Under the pieces are notes generated by a model. The model had not been told where the DNA came from. It did no database searches and saw only the letters and a program-made list of their open reading frames with translations. A DNA stretch of 64,000 bases from Lachnospiraceae bacterium (lineage in GTDB: Bacteria > Bacillota > Clostridia > Lachnospirales > Lachnospiraceae): the NCBI GenBank assembly GCA_015056765.1, contig SVFQ01000012.1:24562-88561 (forward strand). The letters are read 5' to 3'. Shown piece after piece: positions 61,828-64,000 of the stretch. Both the position numbers and the translations under genes were made by a program. Positions within the stretch are counted from its first letter, which is position 1. The number at the start of each line of letters is the position of its first letter.

Positions 61828-62616
61828 ATGAAGAATAAAAAGATGACTAGAATGAAGTTCATACTCTTCACAGGCCTTATGGCGATTATGCTGGTAGGCT
61901 GTGGTAATGCTGTTCCGGACCTTACGGAAGACCAGTCCGACGAAGTAGCTCAGGCCGCAGTGGATTTGTTACTTTCTACAAAGGATACAAATACCAGACT
62001 GGTGGACACAGAAGAAGAAGGCCGCATCCGTGCTGAAAAACACCGCAAGGAACGTGAAATCGCTGAGAAAATCAAACAAAACAAAGAAGCTTTGAAAAAC
62101 CAAAAAGCAAATGAAGAGAACGAAGAAAATGGAGAAGCAGAAGGGGAAGTACAGCAGGAAGAAACGTCCCCGGTAGAGACTCTTTCTTCTATTAGTGAGT
62201 TGGCACCATTTTTAGGACTTGATGAACTGACCATCCAGTCAGACGGTTATACCCTGACAGAATCCTATATGGATGAAGCTGAGGAAGATGGAGAATGGGC
62301 TCCTTATATTGATGCTACCAGTGGTAATAAGCTCTTCGTGGTGCATTTGATCGTGCAGAATCCGACAGACCATGATGTGGCTGCAGATGTAGCCAGCATG
62401 AATACCAGCTTTAGATTGATGGCCGATGGCAAGTACGGTGGAAGTAGTTTACTTACTATGTTACTCAGCGACTTTTCTATTATGAAAGATACGATACCCG
62501 CTGGAGCTAGCAAAAACTACGTGTTGATTACGCAGGTTCCGGACAGCTTGGAGTCTGTCTCCACCATAAAACTTGTGGTGCAAAAGGACGATAACACGCT
62601 TCAAATCGGTTTATAA
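61828..62616 (+). CDS. Lipoprotein with helical linker and DUF4352-like domain
   Basis: A 262-residue lipoprotein: signal with lipobox LVGC (Cys about 26), a charged helical stretch rich in Glu and Lys (about 55-115), and a C-terminal beta domain (about 130-262) with NKLFVVHLIVQNPTDHDV, like the immunoglobulin-like DUF4352 fold of secreted proteins. It follows the histidine kinase by 11 nt and is likely in its operon, as a target or a ligand-sensing partner. A strong terminator follows. Confidence 0.8.
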   Translation: MKNKKMTRMKFILFTGLMAIMLVGCGNAVPDLTEDQSDEVAQAAVDLLLSTKDTNTRLVDTEEEGRIRAEKHRKEREIAEKIKQNKEALKNQKANEENEENGEAEGEVQQEETSPVETLSSISELAPFLGLDELTIQSDGYTLTESYMDEAEEDGEWAPYIDATSGNKLFVVHLIVQNPTDHDVAADVASMNTSFRLMADGKYGGSSLLTMLLSDFSIMKDTIPAGASKNYVLITQVPDSLESVSTIKLVVQKDDNTLQIGL

Positions 62617-62634
62617 GAATAATGATTTTTGTAC

Positions 62635-62685
62635 CGACCCCCAAATGTTAGATTCAAAAATCTGACACTTGGAGGTCGTTTTTTT
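62635..62685 (+). terminator. Terminator of the two-component operon
   Basis: A long stem of about 20 bp (62635-62654 with 62659-62678, with two mismatches and a wobble) followed by seven T. Confidence 0.9.
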
Positions 62686-62703
62686 CTAGAAAGGAATTGA
62701 GTT

Positions 62704-63645
62704 ATGCTTACAATGGTATCCGGAAATACCTTTTATTTTGCGTGGGAGGTGACTGTACAGGAATGGTTGCAGCACGTCATCGCATCTGATGTAGGGATAA
62801 AGATAGCCTCTCTTATGACGATGCTTGGTGAAGAAATCATACTGATTGCCGTACTTGGCTTTTTATATTGGAGCTATGACAAGGAATTTGGGCGATATGT
62901 AGGAAATAATATCTTAGTTGCACTTGTGGTTACTCCGATGTTGAAGAATGTCTTTTTCAGAAGACGCCCTTATTTTGACCATCAAGACATTCAAATCTTA
63001 AAACCTGTGGATTCATCTGCAGACATCTACGACATCAGTGCCCAGGGGTATTCCTTCCCTAGCGGACACTCTACCAACTCAGCCGCCCTATATGGATCCA
63101 TAGCTGCTTATAGAAAGAAAAATAAGGCGCTTTGCGTAATTGGAATACTGGTACCTTTCTTTGTAGGCGTATCCCGTGTCATGTTGGGAGCACATTATGT
63201 GACAGATGTACTTGCAGGATGGTTGGTGGGCCTTTGCACGATTGTGGTGTTTTCCAATTTGCAGAAGCATGTAAAAAATGAAAACCTCTTGCATCTTATC
63301 GTGGCACTGCTTTGCTTGACAGGCTTTTTCTACTGTAAAACCACGGATTACTACACAGGATATGGCATGATGTTAGGATACTATCTGGCTGTTCCATTCG
63401 AGAAAAGATTTGTCATTTTTAAAACCACTGACAATCTGGTAAAAAGAATTCTGAGGGTTATTGGAGGCGGAGCAATTTACTTTGGGTTAAACACGCTTCT
63501 GAAATTGCCCTTTTCGGAAGAACTACTTTCTTCCCCTACCACGCCTGCATTCCTTCTTCGAACAGTACGTTATGCGCTTATTGTTTTCGTTTTAATTGGA
63601 GTATATCCTCTATTGTTTGACCGATTTTCTAAGCCAAGGAAATAA
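62704..63645 (+). CDS. PAP2-superfamily membrane phosphatase
   Basis: A 313-residue polytopic protein with the three PAP2 motifs: KNVFFRRRPY, SFPSGHSTNSAAL and SRVMLGAHYVTDVLAG. These enzymes dephosphorylate lipid phosphates such as undecaprenyl diphosphate or phosphatidate. About seven helices; the C-terminal 120 residues beyond the core are hydrophobic and longer than in minimal family members. GAAAGGAA precedes the ATG. The gene directly precedes the rRNA promoter region. Confidence 0.93.
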   Translation: MLTMVSGNTFYFAWEVTVQEWLQHVIASDVGIKIASLMTMLGEEIILIAVLGFLYWSYDKEFGRYVGNNILVALVVTPMLKNVFFRRRPYFDHQDIQILKPVDSSADIYDISAQGYSFPSGHSTNSAALYGSIAAYRKKNKALCVIGILVPFFVGVSRVMLGAHYVTDVLAGWLVGLCTIVVFSNLQKHVKNENLLHLIVALLCLTGFFYCKTTDYYTGYGMMLGYYLAVPFEKRFVIFKTTDNLVKRILRVIGGGAIYFGLNTLLKLPFSEELLSSPTTPAFLLRTVRYALIVFVLIGVYPLLFDRFSKPRK

Positions 63646-63705
63646 GGACTATTTGGAAACTGAAAATGCGTGCAAAAGTTTTTTGTAAAAAATCTAAAAA
63701 TGTCG

Positions 63706-63734
63706 TTGACAAAGACAGGGTAGGGTAGTAAGAT
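63706..63734 (+). promoter_or_regulatory. rRNA-type promoter P1
   Basis: Perfect -35 TTGACA (63706-63711), 17-nt spacer, TAAGAT (63729-63734), preceded by A/T tracts that could act as an UP element. Confidence 0.85.
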
Positions 63735-63858
63735 AGATTTTGCTGTCGACGAGAACACTTCGACACAGCATGAAACCTGATGATAGACAAGATGAGATGT
63801 AGCTCTTGGTTGAGCACCACTTGATAGCAATCAGATTTCAAAAAAATCAAAAAAGTTC

Positions 63859-63887
63859 TTGACAGTCTGAAGCGACTTTGGTAAGAT
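63859..63887 (+). promoter_or_regulatory. rRNA-type promoter P2
   Basis: Same hexamers and spacing as P1: TTGACA (63859-63864), 17 nt, TAAGAT (63882-63887), again after A/T tracts. Confidence 0.85.
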
Positions 63888-64000
63888 ACAATAGTTGCTC
63901 CGAGAGAGAGCAAGGACAAGGCGAAAGCCGATATGAACTTTGACAAACAAACAGTAATGCAACCCTGAAAATTCTAACGAGAATTGTTCAGAGAACAAAA
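63888..64000 (+). other. Probable 5' leader of an rRNA operon
   Basis: No gene is present from 63646 to the window end. After P1 and P2 there is a BoxA-like TGAACTTTGACAA (63934-63946) and an inverted repeat region. In Firmicutes this layout precedes 16S rRNA, whose start is not yet reached at 64000. No 16S sequence itself is visible. Confidence 0.7.

Noticed and set aside
1..64000. CRISPR arrays, prophage, insertion sequences or known defence systems
   Set aside because: No regular direct repeats, integrase, transposase, phage structural or defence-type proteins were seen.

Overview
The window looks like chromosome from an anaerobic, low-to-medium GC Firmicute of class Clostridia; family Lachnospiraceae is my best guess from protein style, not from any search. 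Supporting points are PolC-type DNA polymerase III, NrnA instead of Orn, the rimP-nusA-ylxR-ylxQ-infB-rbfA-nrnA-truB-ribF order, Gram-positive style promoters, strong Shine-Dalgarno sites, two tRNA genes without encoded CCA, and no outer-membrane genes. Almost all genes lie on the + strand. No prophage, insertion sequence, CRISPR array or recognisable defence island is visible.

Layout. 1-5.2 kb: the 3' part of a chemotaxis receptor, an AI-2E-type permease, pyruvate kinase, and a hemerythrin fused to a degenerate HIT domain. 5.2-18.4 kb: tRNA-Leu and mscL, then a long co-directional run (GT-C-like membrane protein, argJ, HAD phosphatase, polysaccharide deacetylase, bactofilin, pyrH-frr-uppS-cdsA-dxr-rseP, a PrsW-like protease and a G3E GTPase) closed by a strong terminator. 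18.4-26.7 kb: a PP2C phosphatase/Ser-Thr kinase pair, ispG, polC and a YesL-like membrane protein. 26.7-37.3 kb: tRNA-Glu and a translation/RNA operon (rimP to ribF) that continues into a zinc-ribbon/SH3 protein, a YgjP-like metalloprotein and thiamine pyrophosphokinase. 37.3-47.2 kb: a candidate small RNA, oligoendopeptidase F, a membrane protein and a complete opp peptide importer (A, B, C, D, F). 47.2-52.7 kb: gpmI, a small membrane protein, secG, rnr, smpB and tmRNA. 52.7-58.4 kb: the least familiar stretch, with lipoproteins, two minus-strand envelope genes, a membrane-anchored Ig-like/trypsin-like protein and small zinc-ribbon proteins. 58.4-63.6 kb: rpe, a two-component system flanked by membrane and lipoprotein genes, and a PAP2 phosphatase. 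63.7-64.0 kb: tandem promoters and a BoxA-like site typical of an rRNA operon leader; 16S rRNA is expected just past the window end.

Functional themes. Isoprenoid and lipid-carrier supply (dxr, ispG, uppS, cdsA) sits with envelope remodelling (deacetylase, bactofilin, PAP2) and two intramembrane proteases. Translation, ribosome maturation and ribosome rescue are grouped (frr, rimP-nusA-infB-rbfA-truB, rnr-smpB-ssrA). Peptide import is next to peptide breakdown (opp, pepF).

Most notable observations: (1) a 67-68 nt two-hairpin element present twice, on opposite strands, in the leaders of the nus operon and of tmRNA, with a conserved inner core, different but still paired outer stems and a GTAG linker resembling the mark of REP elements; (2) a hemerythrin-HIT fusion that keeps all seven di-iron ligands but has lost the catalytic HIT histidine; (3) a pyruvate kinase Shine-Dalgarno site separated from its start by a hairpin that would restore normal spacing; (4) a candidate ~80 nt RNA whose promoter -35 box lies inside the preceding gene's terminator; (5) an OppC permease with roughly 250 extra extracytoplasmic residues beside an unusually large OppA; (6) adjacent RseP and PrsW-like proteases.
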